Assembly: GCA_036502575.1 (NCBI GenBank)
Contig: DASXYL010000056.1
Coordinates: 1 to 64,000 of the forward strand
Direction: 5' to 3'
DNA from: DASXRA01 sp036502575
Lineage (GTDB): Bacteria; Actinomycetota; Actinomycetes; Mycobacteriales; Jatrophihabitantaceae
Length of the DNA: 64,000 nt
The translations under genes and the position numbers were made by a program. Positions 8,633-17,326 of the stretch are shown one piece after another. Below the pieces are notes generated by a model. The model was given only the letters and a program-made list of their open reading frames with translations. It ran no database searches and had not been told where the DNA came from. Each line of letters begins with the position of its first letter. Within the stretch, counting starts at the first letter, position 1.

Positions 8633-9934
8633 TCACTCGACGGGCTCGGCCTTGAAGAACGTCTCCTGGTTGCCCTTCATGAACAGGACGGAGATGTCCT
8701 TGTTGCTGGTGTCACCCGTCTTCGTGTCAATCTTGATCTCCTTACCGAGAACCGACTGGTCCGCCGGGATGTCGATGCCAGCGCCGGTGAACACCGCGTC
8801 CGTGATGCTCTTGCGAGTGCCATCGGACTTCGCGATCGCAGCCAGGATGACCTGTACGGCAGCCACACCGTAGAGCGCGTAGTTGGTGGCGGGAGCCTTA
8901 CCGTACTTGGCCTTGTACGCGTTGATCAGCGTCGCGGCGGCCCCGCCGCCCTTGACCAGCTGCTCGGTCGAGAGGCCGGCGAAGGTCATGTACATGCCTT
9001 GCGACTCGGCCTGCTTGTCCAACGACGTCGGGTAGCCGGTGAAGCCGTCCGGACCCATCAGTTTGACCTTGGTGTTGTCACCGAGCACCGCGACCTTGTC
9101 CTTGACGACCTGGCCGCCGTTCTCGTCATAGATGCCGGCGAGATACACGCAGTCCGGGTTCTGCGACTTCGCGCCCTGGAAGATCGACGCATAGCTGGGC
9201 TGCTTGGCATCCCACGCCTTGTTGCCCAGGATCGTGATGCCCTGCTTCTTCGCCGCGTCCACGAACGCACGCGCGACACCCTGGCCGTACACCTGGTTGT
9301 CGTTCATCACGAAGCAGCGCTTGACGTGCAGGTCCTGTGCGGCGAACTGCGCGGCCGCCTGGCCCTGATAGTCGTCGGTCGTGATCACTCGCGCGTAGTT
9401 GCGCTTGCCCGTCGGGTAGTACTTGTCCGGATCACCCGGCGCCCACGTCTTGGTCAGGCCCGGGTTGGTGTTCGCGTGCGACACCATGAGCATCGGGCCG
9501 CTCGGGTCCTGGTTCAACACCGGGATCTCGAGCTGCGCGCAACCGGAGTTGTACGTGCCCATCATCGCGACCTCGCTGGTATTGGCGACGTGCGCCGACG
9601 CGTTGGTCGAGCACTTCGCGTCGTCCCATGCACCCTTGGCCGCGGTCGAGTCGTCGTAGTTCTTCAGCGCGATCGTGAAGTTGCCGGCCTTGTGGTTCAC
9701 CTGGTCGAGGTAGAGGTTGATCGCATCGATCGTGGACTGGCTGGCGTCGTGAGAAACGCCCTGCATCGGCAGGTCGGTCGAGATCGTCAGTGTCTTGCCG
9801 CCGCCGCCTCCGCCTCCTCCGCTACCGGACGGCGAGTTGGACGTGCCGCCGCTCTTGGAACTTTTACAAGCGCTCACCGACAGCGCAGTGACCGCCACGG
9901 CCAATACCGCGGCCATGATGGGGCGATAGCGCAC
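8633..9934 (-). CDS. LivJ-like ABC substrate-binding lipoprotein, copy 1 (operon-proximal)
   Basis: A 433-residue periplasmic-binding-fold (type I) lipoprotein, the receptor for the Liv importer encoded just downstream. I place the start at GTG 9934, preceded by GAGGAGG at 5-nt spacing. The signal peptide ends in the lipobox LSVSAC (Cys near 22), followed by a Ser/Gly linker with a run of eight glycines, then the ligand-binding lobes. It is very close in sequence to the adjacent upstream copy (I estimate 80-90% identity by eye), with the differences concentrated in the linker and scattered surface positions. A tandem duplication that included the downstream hairpin is the simplest history. 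Ligand is unknown; the family covers amino acids, amides and aromatic acids. Confidence 0.93.
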   Translation of the reverse strand: MRYRPIMAAVLAVAVTALSVSACKSSKSGGTSNSPSGSGGGGGGGGKTLTISTDLPMQGVSHDASQSTIDAINLYLDQVNHKAGNFTIALKNYDDSTAAKGAWDDAKCSTNASAHVANTSEVAMMGTYNSGCAQLEIPVLNQDPSGPMLMVSHANTNPGLTKTWAPGDPDKYYPTGKRNYARVITTDDYQGQAAAQFAAQDLHVKRCFVMNDNQVYGQGVARAFVDAAKKQGITILGNKAWDAKQPSYASIFQGAKSQNPDCVYLAGIYDENGGQVVKDKVAVLGDNTKVKLMGPDGFTGYPTSLDKQAESQGMYMTFAGLSTEQLVKGGGAAATLINAYKAKYGKAPATNYALYGVAAVQVILAAIAKSDGTRKSITDAVFTGAGIDIPADQSVLGKEIKIDTKTGDTSNKDISVLFMKGNQETFFKAEPVE

Positions 9935-10134
9935 GACTTCCTCCTCAGAGCATTCCCCAGCGCGTCGTCGCACTGGTACCCGGTCCCTGGTCGGGTGGAG
10001 GAAGCCTAGACCCCACGCGTCGTGACTGGGGCGACTGGTCAGGGTGCCGTTATCCCGTCGTTACGTCTTTCGCAAAGGCCAATGGCGCACGGCAGGTCTG
10101 CTCACCCGGCCATGCTGACCGTGGCGGCCGATGC

Positions 10135-10167
10135 GGGGCCCGGATGATCACTTATCGCCCGGGCCCC
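10135..10167 (-). terminator. Hairpin after second livJ-like gene
   Basis: A 9-bp perfect stem (GGGGCCCGG at 10135-10143, complement at 10159-10167) begins 9 nt past the stop of the upstream binding-protein copy. It is the same stem sequence as the hairpin at 8591-8623, so the duplication carried its terminator with it. The rest of the 242-nt gap to the next coding start holds the ribosome-binding site of copy 1 and no other recognisable feature. Confidence 0.68.
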
Positions 10168-10176
10168 GGCATCGTC

Positions 10177-11466
10177 TCACGCGATCGGTTGCGCCTTGAA
10201 GAACGTCTCCTGGTGGTTCTTCATGAACAGGACGGAGATGTCCTTGTTGTTCGTGTCGCCGGTCTTCGTATCGATCTTGACTTCCTTGCCGAGAACCGAC
10301 TGGTCAGCTGGGATATCTATGCCATCGCCGTTGAACACCCCGTCCGTGACGCTCTTGCGAGTGCCGTCGGACTTCGCGATCGCAGCCAGGATGACCTGCA
10401 CCGCCGCCACGCCGTAGAGCGCGTAGTTGGAGCTCGGCGCCTTGCCGTACTTGGCCTTGTAGGCATCGATCAGGGCCGCTGCGGCGCCGCCGCCCTTGAC
10501 CAGTTGCTCGGTCGACAGTCCGGCGAAGGTCAGGTACATGCCCTGCGCCTCAGGCTGCTTGTCGAGATCCGGGAAGCCGGTGAAGCCATCCGGCACGATC
10601 GTCTTGACCTTGGTGTTGTCGCCGAGGACGGAGACCTTGTCCTTGACGACCTGGCCGCCGTTCTCGTCATAGATGCCGGCGAGGTACACGCAGTCCGGGT
10701 TCTGCGACTTGGCGCCCTGGACGATCGACGCATAGCTCGGCTGCTTGGCATCCCACGCCTTGTTACCCAGGATCGTGATGCCCTGCTTCTCCGCCTCGGC
10801 GATGAAGGCCCGCGCGACACCCTGGCCGTACACCTGGTTGTCGTTCATCACGAAGCACCGCTTGACGTGCAGATCCTGCGCCGCGAACTGCGCGGCCGCC
10901 GCGCCCTGGTAATCGTCGGTCGTGATCACCCGGGCGTAGTTGCTCTTGCCCGTCGGGTAGTACTTGTCCGGATCACCCGGCGCCCATGTCTTGGTCAGAC
11001 CCGGGTTCGTATTGCCGTGCGACACCATGAGCATCGGGCCGCTCGGGTCCTGGTTGAGCACTGGAATCTCGAGCTGCGCGCAACCGGAGTTGTACGTGCC
11101 CATCACCGCGACCTCATCAGTCGTGGCCACGTGCTCTGCCGCGTTGGTCGAGCACTTCGCGTCGTCCCATCCGCCCTTGGCCGCGGTCGAGTCGTCGTAG
11201 TTCTTCAGCCGGATCGTGAACTTGCCGGCCTTGTGGTTCACCTGGTCCAGGTAGACATTGATCGCGTTGATGATCGACTCGGTCTCGTCGTGCGAGACGC
11301 CCTGAGCCGGTAGATCGGTCGAAATCGTCAGCGTCTTGGCGCCGCCACCACCGCCTTCGGCCGCGTGGGTCGAGCCGCCGTCGTCCTTGCCACTCTTGCA
11401 AGCGCTCACCGAGAGCGCTGTGACCGCAACCGCTGCTACAGCGGCCGTAATCGCGCGATACCGCAC
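10177..11466 (-). CDS. LivJ-like ABC substrate-binding lipoprotein, copy 2 (promoter-proximal)
   Basis: A 429-residue type I substrate-binding lipoprotein, a close paralogue of the protein encoded at 8633-9934. The start is GTG 11466, preceded by AAGGGGGAG; the signal peptide ends in LSVSAC. Both copies share blocks such as GTYNSGCAQLEIPVLNQDPS and TTDDYQG. The linker differs (GGSTHAAEGGGGG instead of the polyglycine run), as does a short loop (FPDLDKQPEAQG versus YPTSLDKQAESQG). Being first in the series it is probably the most highly transcribed. Whether the two copies differ in ligand cannot be judged from sequence; most differences look conservative. Confidence 0.93.
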   Translation of the reverse strand: MRYRAITAAVAAVAVTALSVSACKSGKDDGGSTHAAEGGGGGAKTLTISTDLPAQGVSHDETESIINAINVYLDQVNHKAGKFTIRLKNYDDSTAAKGGWDDAKCSTNAAEHVATTDEVAVMGTYNSGCAQLEIPVLNQDPSGPMLMVSHGNTNPGLTKTWAPGDPDKYYPTGKSNYARVITTDDYQGAAAAQFAAQDLHVKRCFVMNDNQVYGQGVARAFIAEAEKQGITILGNKAWDAKQPSYASIVQGAKSQNPDCVYLAGIYDENGGQVVKDKVSVLGDNTKVKTIVPDGFTGFPDLDKQPEAQGMYLTFAGLSTEQLVKGGGAAAALIDAYKAKYGKAPSSNYALYGVAAVQVILAAIAKSDGTRKSVTDGVFNGDGIDIPADQSVLGKEVKIDTKTGDTNNKDISVLFMKNHQETFFKAQPIA

Positions 11467-11639
11467 TACTCCCCCTTGTCTGGCCGCGCACATGTGATCG
11501 TTTGCCGGCGCGGGTGAACCCACAAGATCACGACGAGGGGGCACGTCGTATCCGTGAAACCACCTGGGTTCAGACGACCGTTCGGTCGACCATCACGGGT
11601 GTTGTCGGCGAATGCGCCGAGCGGTCCGCGGAGTGGACC

Positions 11640-11701
11640 AGGGCGTGTCTGATAATTCCCGCTCGTCGCGCAGCAGAGCATGGAATTGTCAGACACGCCC
11701 T
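11640..11701 (-). terminator. Long inverted repeat at the 3' end of guaB
   Basis: Two 20-nt arms (11640-11659 and 11682-11701) match at 19 of 20 positions, and the 22-nt interior can add a further GCTC/GAGC pairing. The right arm overlaps the guaB stop codon. No U-tract follows. Position and strength fit transcription termination of guaB. The long near-perfect arms also resemble a small mobile palindrome, and I cannot exclude that origin. Confidence 0.65.
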
Positions 11702-13196
11702 ACTGCGAGGAGTAGTTGGGGGCCTCGACGGTCATCTGGATGTCGTGCGGGTGCGATTCCTTGAGCCCGGCGGCGGTAATCCGGATCAGCTGGCCCCGCT
11801 CCTGCAGCTCGGCGATGCTGTGCGCCCCGGCGAAGCCCATGCCGGCCTGCAGGCCACCGACGAGCTGGTGCGCCACCGCCGACAGCGGGCCCCGGAAGGG
11901 CACCTGGCCCTCGACGCCCTGCGGCACCAGCTGGTCGTCGTCGGCGACGTCCTGCAGGCCGTAGCGGTCCTTGGAGTAGCTGCCCTTCTGGCCCCGCGTC
12001 TGCATCGCGCCGAGGGAGCCCATGCCGCGATAGGTCTTGTACTGCTTGCCGTTGATGAAGCTCAGCTCGCCCGGGGATTCCTCGCAGCCGGCGAGCAGCG
12101 AGCCCAGCATCACCGTGTCGGCGCCGGCGATGATTGCCTTGGGGATGTCGCCCGAGTACTGCAGCCCACCGTCACCGATCACCGGAACGCCGGCCGGTCG
12201 CGCCGCCAACGCCGCCTCGTAGATTGCCGTCACCTGCGGAACGCCCACGCCGGCGACGACGCGGGTCGTGCAGATCGAGCCGGGGCCGACACCGACCTTG
12301 ATGCCGTCCGCTCCAGCGTCGACCAGTGCCTGGGCGCCGGCCCGGGTGGCGACGTTGCCCCCGACAACGTCGACGGAGGTGTCCCGCTTGAGCTGGGCCA
12401 CCATCTCGACGACTGCCCGCGAATGGCCGTGCGCAGTGTCGACCACCACGAAGTCGACGCCCGCTTCGACCAGCGCGAGTGCCCGCTTGTAGGAGTCCTC
12501 GCCCACGCCGACGGCGGCGCCGACCACCAGGCGTCCGTGCCCGTCCTTGGTGGCGAGCGGGAACGCCTCGCTCTTCGTGAAGTCCTTGACGGTGATCAGA
12601 CCGGTCAACCGACCCTGCGAATCGACCAGCGGCAGTTTCTCGACCTTGTGCTGCGCGAGCAGGCGCAGCGCGTCCTCGCGGCTCACGCCTACCGGCGCGG
12701 TCACCAACGGCATCCGCGTCATCACGTCACGGACGAGCCGGGAGTGGTCGGTCTCGAAGCGCATGTCGCGGTTGGTGACGATGCCCAGCAACACGCGGCC
12801 CTCGTCCACGACCGGCACCCCGGAGATGCGATACCGCGCGCACAACGCCTCGACGTCGGCCAGGGTGGCGTCTGGGCCGCAGGTGACCGGGTTGGACACC
12901 ATGCCGGCCTCGGAGCGCTTGACCAGGTCGACCTGCGCGGCCTGCTCGTCGACGGACAGGTTCCGGTGCAGCACGCCCACCCCGCCCTGTCGGGCCATGG
13001 CGATCGCCATGCGCGCCTCGGTGACGGTGTCCATCGCCGAGGACAGCAGCGGGATGTGGGCAACGATGTTGCGGGTGACCCGCGCGGTCGTGTCGGCTTC
13101 GCTGGGGACGATGTCGGACTCGCCCGGCAGCAGCAGGACGTCGTCGAAGGTAAGACCGAGAGTGGCGAACTTGGCGGGCAGTTCGGGGCTGGTCAA
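11700..13196 (-). CDS. guaB: Inosine-5'-monophosphate dehydrogenase
   Basis: A 498-residue IMPDH that oxidises IMP to XMP with NAD+, the committed step to guanine nucleotides, and the equivalent of mycobacterial GuaB2. The N-terminal FDDVLLLPGESD, two CBS domains (about 100-215), the catalytic loop GPGSICTTR with its cysteine near 310, and the flap region (GMGSLGAMQTRGQKGSYSKDRY) are all intact. The start is a TTG at 13196 supported by GAGGAG five nt upstream. The partner guaB3 lies 7 kb away across an inserted importer operon, whereas these two genes are usually adjacent in actinobacteria. The 257 nt upstream, shared with a divergent ABC exporter, must hold both promoters; I see no clear box. 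Confidence 0.97.
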   Translation of the reverse strand: MTSPELPAKFATLGLTFDDVLLLPGESDIVPSEADTTARVTRNIVAHIPLLSSAMDTVTEARMAIAMARQGGVGVLHRNLSVDEQAAQVDLVKRSEAGMVSNPVTCGPDATLADVEALCARYRISGVPVVDEGRVLLGIVTNRDMRFETDHSRLVRDVMTRMPLVTAPVGVSREDALRLLAQHKVEKLPLVDSQGRLTGLITVKDFTKSEAFPLATKDGHGRLVVGAAVGVGEDSYKRALALVEAGVDFVVVDTAHGHSRAVVEMVAQLKRDTSVDVVGGNVATRAGAQALVDAGADGIKVGVGPGSICTTRVVAGVGVPQVTAIYEAALAARPAGVPVIGDGGLQYSGDIPKAIIAGADTVMLGSLLAGCEESPGELSFINGKQYKTYRGMGSLGAMQTRGQKGSYSKDRYGLQDVADDDQLVPQGVEGQVPFRGPLSAVAHQLVGGLQAGMGFAGAHSIAELQERGQLIRITAAGLKESHPHDIQMTVEAPNYSSQ

Positions 13197-13453
13197 CGGA
13201 TCTCCTCAGGGCCGATATCTCATGGTACGGGCGGGCGACGCCCCTCGCCTGTCGGCCGGGTTCGCTGGCAATTCGCTGGTGCTGTCAGGGCGCCCTCAGG
13301 GTCGGTCCGCCACGTTCGTCGCGCTACCACGAAGGAAAACCAGGGGGGCTGCCCCATCGTTCGGCGGGGTTACTCGGGGTCAGATAGTGACGAAAGTCAG
13401 GGTCGACTCAGGACGAACCCGAATGGTGAAGGTCAGCGCTAACCGAAAGGCTC

Positions 13454-14209
13454 ATGGGCATGACAATGACGACTTCCCTCGACGCAGGGATCGCCGCTCG
13501 CGCGATCAACCTGGTCAAGCTCTACGGGCACGGCGACAACCAGGTGCGCGCGCTCGACGGGCTCAGCGTCGACTTCCGGCGCGGCGAGTTCACCGCGATC
13601 ATGGGCCCCTCCGGGTCGGGCAAGTCGACCCTGATGCACTGCCTCGCTGGCCTCGACGTCGCGACGTCGGGCACGGTGGCGATCGGTGCGACCGACCTGA
13701 CCGGCCTCTCCGACAAGAAGATGACCAAGCTGCGGCGCGACCGCATCGGCTTCGTGTTCCAGGCCTACAACCTGGTGCCGACGCTCACCGCGATCGAGAA
13801 CATCACGCTGCCGCTGGACATCGCTGGCAAGAAGCCGAACGCCCAGTGGCTGCAGCAGATCATCACCACGCTGGGCCTCGGTGACCGGCTGACGCACCGC
13901 CCCAGCGAGCTGTCCGGCGGCCAGCAGCAGCGGGTGGCGTGCGCCCGGGCCCTGGTCAGCCAGCCGGAGATCATCTTCGGGGACGAGCCCACCGGCAACC
14001 TCGACTCCCGTTCGAGCGGCGAGGTGCTGGGCATTCTGCGCGAGTCGGTCAACCGGCTCGGTCAGACCGTCGTGATCGTCACGCACGACCCCCGCGCGGC
14101 CAGCTACGCCGATCGGGTGGTCTTCCTCGCCGACGGCCACATCGTGGACGAGATGCGCGAGCCGACCGCTGAGCGCGTCCTGGACCACATGAAGAAGCTG
14201 GAAGGCTGA
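13454..14209 (+). CDS. MacB/LolD-type ABC transporter ATPase
   Basis: A 251-residue ABC ATPase of the MacB/FtsE-like class that works with FtsX-type permeases. Walker A GPSGSGKST is near 56, the Q-loop FVFQAYNLVP near 97, the signature LSGGQQQRVACARAL near 155 and Walker B IIFGDEPTGNLDS near 177. The start is ATG 13454 or the in-frame ATGs 6 and 12 nt later; GAAAGG at 13444 serves any of them. The permease gene starts 2 nt after its stop. In actinobacteria such pairs export peptides, antibiotics or lipoprotein-like substrates, or act as mechanotransmitters; no neighbour indicates which. Confidence 0.94.
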   Translation: MGMTMTTSLDAGIAARAINLVKLYGHGDNQVRALDGLSVDFRRGEFTAIMGPSGSGKSTLMHCLAGLDVATSGTVAIGATDLTGLSDKKMTKLRRDRIGFVFQAYNLVPTLTAIENITLPLDIAGKKPNAQWLQQIITTLGLGDRLTHRPSELSGGQQQRVACARALVSQPEIIFGDEPTGNLDSRSSGEVLGILRESVNRLGQTVVIVTHDPRAASYADRVVFLADGHIVDEMREPTAERVLDHMKKLEG

Positions 14210-14211
14210 CG

Positions 14212-16746
14212 ATGTTCGGAGGCAAGGCGATGCGCCGGGTGTCGCGGCGCAGCCTGGTGGCGCACAAGGTTCGTCTGGTCCTGACCGTGATCTCGGTCGT
14301 GCTGGGCACCGCGTTCGTCGCCGGATCGTTCGTCTTCACCGACACGCTCAAGCACACGTTCAACGGCATCTTCAGCGACGCCGACAAGGGTGTCGACGTC
14401 CGGGTGGATGCGAAGAAGGACAGCAACCCCGGGGTACCGCTCACCCTGGCCGACCGGATCAGGACCGTGCCGGGCGTGCGAGCCGTGCAGCTCGAGACGA
14501 GCGCTCCGCTCGTGCTCATAGGCAAGAACGGCAAGCGGGTCAGCTCCGGCGGCGCGCCGAGCGAGGGCACCGTCTGGAACCCGCCGGGCGAGTCGATCAA
14601 GACGCCACCGACGTTCGTGTCCGGCCGGGCCCCGTCCGGCCCCGGTGACGTCGTCATCAACGAGAAGGCCGCCGAGAAGTCCAAGCTCGGCGTCGGCGAT
14701 CACACCAAGGTCGTGCTGCCGGCCCGCGGCGTCATCCCGGTGACGATCACCGGCATCTACCACACCAAGACCGAGACGGGCGGCTACGTCGGCGTCGAGT
14801 TCACCAAGGCGCAGGGCCTGCAGCTGTTCACGGATGGGACGCACGTCGACGCGGTCAGCATCGCCGGGGCGGGTGGCGTGTCGGAGAAGGCGCTGCGCGA
14901 TCGGGTCGCCACGCTGCTGCCGGCCGACCTGCGCGCCAAGACCGGCGACCAGGTTCGCAAGGACGACCGGGACGCGGTGTCCCAGGCACTGTCGTTCGTG
15001 AACATCTTCCTGCTCGCGTTCGGCGCGATCGCCCTCATCGTCGGGACGTTCATCATCTACAACACCTTCTCGATGATCATCGCCCAGCGCGTACGCGAAC
15101 TCGCGTTGCTGCGGGCGATCGGCGCCGGGCGCAAGCAGGTGCGCAGCTCGGTGCTGTTCGAGGCCACGATCATCGGCCTGGTGGGCGGCGCGCTCGGCGT
15201 GGCCGGCGGGGTCGGCCTGGCCGTGGGGCTGCGCTCGTTGCTCGACGCGCTGAACGTCGGCCTGCCGAGCGGATCCCTGGTCGTCTCGGGACGAACGGTG
15301 ATCATCGCCGTGCTGGTCGGCACGGTCGTGACGTTGCTGTCGGCGTACTCGCCGGCCCGAAGGGCGTCCAAGACGCCGCCGGTGGCCGCGATGCGCGAGG
15401 GACTGGCGTCCGGGTCGGGATCCCTGCGCCGGCGTTCGCTCATCGGCACCGTCGTCACGGCGCTCGGCCTGGCCGGCGCCATCCGCGGCGCGACGATCGA
15501 CTCCAACGGCTCGGGCGCGGCGCTCATCGGGCTGGGGTTGCTCGTGACCGGCGCCGGCGTGCTGCTGCTCGCTCCGCTGCTGTCGCGCTACATCATCGGC
15601 GGGCTCGGCACCGTCCTGGCCAAGCCGTTCGGCCCGGTCGGACGTCTCGCGCGCACGAACTCAGTGCGCAACCCGCGGCGGACGGCCGCCACCGCCTTCG
15701 CACTCACCGTCGGGCTGATGCTCGTCAGTGGCATCGCCGTGATCGGCTCGTCGACGAAGGCCAGCATCAACTCGCTCGTCGACAACAACATCCGCGCCGA
15801 CTACATACTGCAGGGTACGGGCGAGACGCCGTTGCCATTGCCGGCCATCGAGGCGGCGGCCAAGGTGCCGGGCGTGCAGTCGATGACGCAGCTGCATCCG
15901 GTCGTCACCACCATCAAGGGCGACGACGCCGACGGCACCGGAGTCGACGGACCGCTGGCTGCCGTCGCCAAGATCGAGTACCGCCAGGGCGGCGGACCGA
16001 TCACCGGGACGAGCCTGCAGGTCTCGCAGACGAAGGCGAAGGACGAGCACTGGAAGCTCGGCGATCACGTCACAATGGCCACCCCGGGCGGGGCATCGGT
16101 CACGACGACGATCACCGGCATCTACAAGGACGACCAGCTGCTGTCGGACTGGCTGGTGTCGGGTGACACGTACCGGACGCTCACGCCGAGCAGCCGCTAC
16201 TCCGACTTCGTCGCGCTGGTGAAGGCGGCTCCGGGCACGTCGCCGGAAGCACTGCGAGCCGGCCTGCAGAAGGTCACCGACCCGTACTACACGGTCGACG
16301 TCAAGAACAAGGAGGAGTTCAAGGGCCAGCAGGCCGACCAGATCAACGGGCTGCTCGGGTTGTTGTACGGGCTGCTGGGCCTGGCGATCGTCATCGCGAT
16401 CCTCGGCATCATCAACACATTGGCCCTGTCGGTGGTCGAACGGCGGCGCGAGATCGGCATGCTGCGCGCGGTGGGACTGCTGCGGGCCCAGCTGCGGCGC
16501 ACCGTCTACGTCGAGTCGCTGCTCATCGCGGTGTTCGGCGCGGTGCTGGGGCTCGCGATCGGCCTGACGTTCGGGGCGCTGTTCACGCACCGCCTGAAGG
16601 ACCAGGGCCTGGACGTCTTGCAGATCCCGTGGGGCCAGGCGGTGCTGTTCCTGGTGATCGCCGCCGTGGTCGGCGTCCTGGCGGCGCTGTGGCCAGCCGC
16701 CCGCGCCGCCCGGACCAAACCGCTGGAGGCCATCGCCGACGGCTGA
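14212..16746 (+). CDS. FtsX/MacB-like ABC transporter permease, duplicated architecture
   Basis: An 844-residue permease with two FtsX-like halves. It has an N-terminal membrane helix (about 20-40), a first extracytoplasmic MacB-like domain (45-255) and a three-helix FtsX block (about 265-395). A linker region with further helices leads to a second extracytoplasmic domain (about 520-700) and a final three-helix FtsX block (about 710-835). Conserved cytoplasmic turns occur twice (RVRELALLRAIGAGRKQ and RRREIGMLRAVGLLRAQ), showing the internal duplication. It forms an exporter or mechanotransmission complex with the ATPase just upstream. The start ATG at 14212 is 2 nt from the previous stop. A four-armed palindrome follows the gene. 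Confidence 0.94.
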   Translation: MFGGKAMRRVSRRSLVAHKVRLVLTVISVVLGTAFVAGSFVFTDTLKHTFNGIFSDADKGVDVRVDAKKDSNPGVPLTLADRIRTVPGVRAVQLETSAPLVLIGKNGKRVSSGGAPSEGTVWNPPGESIKTPPTFVSGRAPSGPGDVVINEKAAEKSKLGVGDHTKVVLPARGVIPVTITGIYHTKTETGGYVGVEFTKAQGLQLFTDGTHVDAVSIAGAGGVSEKALRDRVATLLPADLRAKTGDQVRKDDRDAVSQALSFVNIFLLAFGAIALIVGTFIIYNTFSMIIAQRVRELALLRAIGAGRKQVRSSVLFEATIIGLVGGALGVAGGVGLAVGLRSLLDALNVGLPSGSLVVSGRTVIIAVLVGTVVTLLSAYSPARRASKTPPVAAMREGLASGSGSLRRRSLIGTVVTALGLAGAIRGATIDSNGSGAALIGLGLLVTGAGVLLLAPLLSRYIIGGLGTVLAKPFGPVGRLARTNSVRNPRRTAATAFALTVGLMLVSGIAVIGSSTKASINSLVDNNIRADYILQGTGETPLPLPAIEAAAKVPGVQSMTQLHPVVTTIKGDDADGTGVDGPLAAVAKIEYRQGGGPITGTSLQVSQTKAKDEHWKLGDHVTMATPGGASVTTTITGIYKDDQLLSDWLVSGDTYRTLTPSSRYSDFVALVKAAPGTSPEALRAGLQKVTDPYYTVDVKNKEEFKGQQADQINGLLGLLYGLLGLAIVIAILGIINTLALSVVERRREIGMLRAVGLLRAQLRRTVYVESLLIAVFGAVLGLAIGLTFGALFTHRLKDQGLDVLQIPWGQAVLFLVIAAVVGVLAALWPAARAARTKPLEAIADG

Positions 16747-16766
16747 CCAACCGGCCCAGGCACGAC

Positions 16767-16842
16767 CCCGTCGAGTGGCGCGTTATCGCATGAGTGGCGC
16801 GGTATAACGCGCCACTCGACGGTTTTCGCGCCACTCAACGGG
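16767..16842. repeat. Family A four-armed palindromic element, copy 1
   Basis: Four copies of the 10-mer GAGTGGCGCG, two direct (16773-16782, 16792-16801) and two inverted (16808-16817, 16827-16836), can fold as nested hairpins or a cruciform. The outer arms extend to CCCGTCGAGTGG at the left and CCACTCAACGGG at the right. A second element at 56054-56128 has the same arm spacing but a different base at arm position 7 in all four arms. It lies 20 nt after the FtsX-like gene and could terminate its transcript. Confidence 0.8.
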
Positions 16843-16945
16843 CTGAGCGCCGCCTCCGGTTGGGGGGAGGTTGGCCATCCGGAGGGTTCACGCTCTACCG
16901 TGGAGGGCGTGACTGCGCATCCCGGCGGCCAAAACGGACTTGCCC

Positions 16946-17326
16946 ATGACCACTGAAGACGGTCCGGTCGACCCGTTCCTCAACGATCCGCATGATCCGG
17001 CGGCCGTCCTGGACGACCCGGACCCGATCGAGCCGCTCAGCGACCACGAGCGGGCCGAGGTTCTGGGCGACCTGCACGAACTGGCGGAGTTCCGTCGGGC
17101 GCTCGGCCCCCGCGGCGTCCTCGGCGTCGCCGTCGAGTGCGCCGACTGCGGCGAGCAGCACTTCTTCAGCTGGGAGCTCATGGCCGCCAACCTGCGTGCC
17201 TTGATCGGTGAGGGGCGTACCCACGTCCACGAGCCGGCGTTCGAGCCCGATCCCGAAGCATTTGTCAGCTGGGACTACGCGCGCGGCTACACCGACGCGA
17301 CGAACGCCGCAGCGCACCGTACTTGA
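16946..17326 (+). CDS. DUF5319 family protein
   Basis: A 126-residue acidic soluble protein of the actinobacterial DUF5319 family, recognised by DPFLNDPHDPA at the N-terminus and the VAVECADCGEQHFFSWELM block with a Cys-x-x-Cys pair near 72-75. Its M. tuberculosis counterpart is Rv3412, which also sits beside guaB2, so the location agrees with the assignment. I prefer ATG 16946 over the TTG two codons earlier. Function is unknown for the family; the CxxC and acidic surface could bind a metal but this is inference. In mycobacteria the sigD/anti-sigma pair follows; here it is absent. Confidence 0.88.
   Translation: MTTEDGPVDPFLNDPHDPAAVLDDPDPIEPLSDHERAEVLGDLHELAEFRRALGPRGVLGVAVECADCGEQHFFSWELMAANLRALIGEGRTHVHEPAFEPDPEAFVSWDYARGYTDATNAAAHRT

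Noticed and set aside
16767..16842. Terminal inverted repeat of an insertion sequence.
   Set aside because: No transposase lies between or beside the copies, no target duplication is visible, and each copy is a self-contained four-armed unit.
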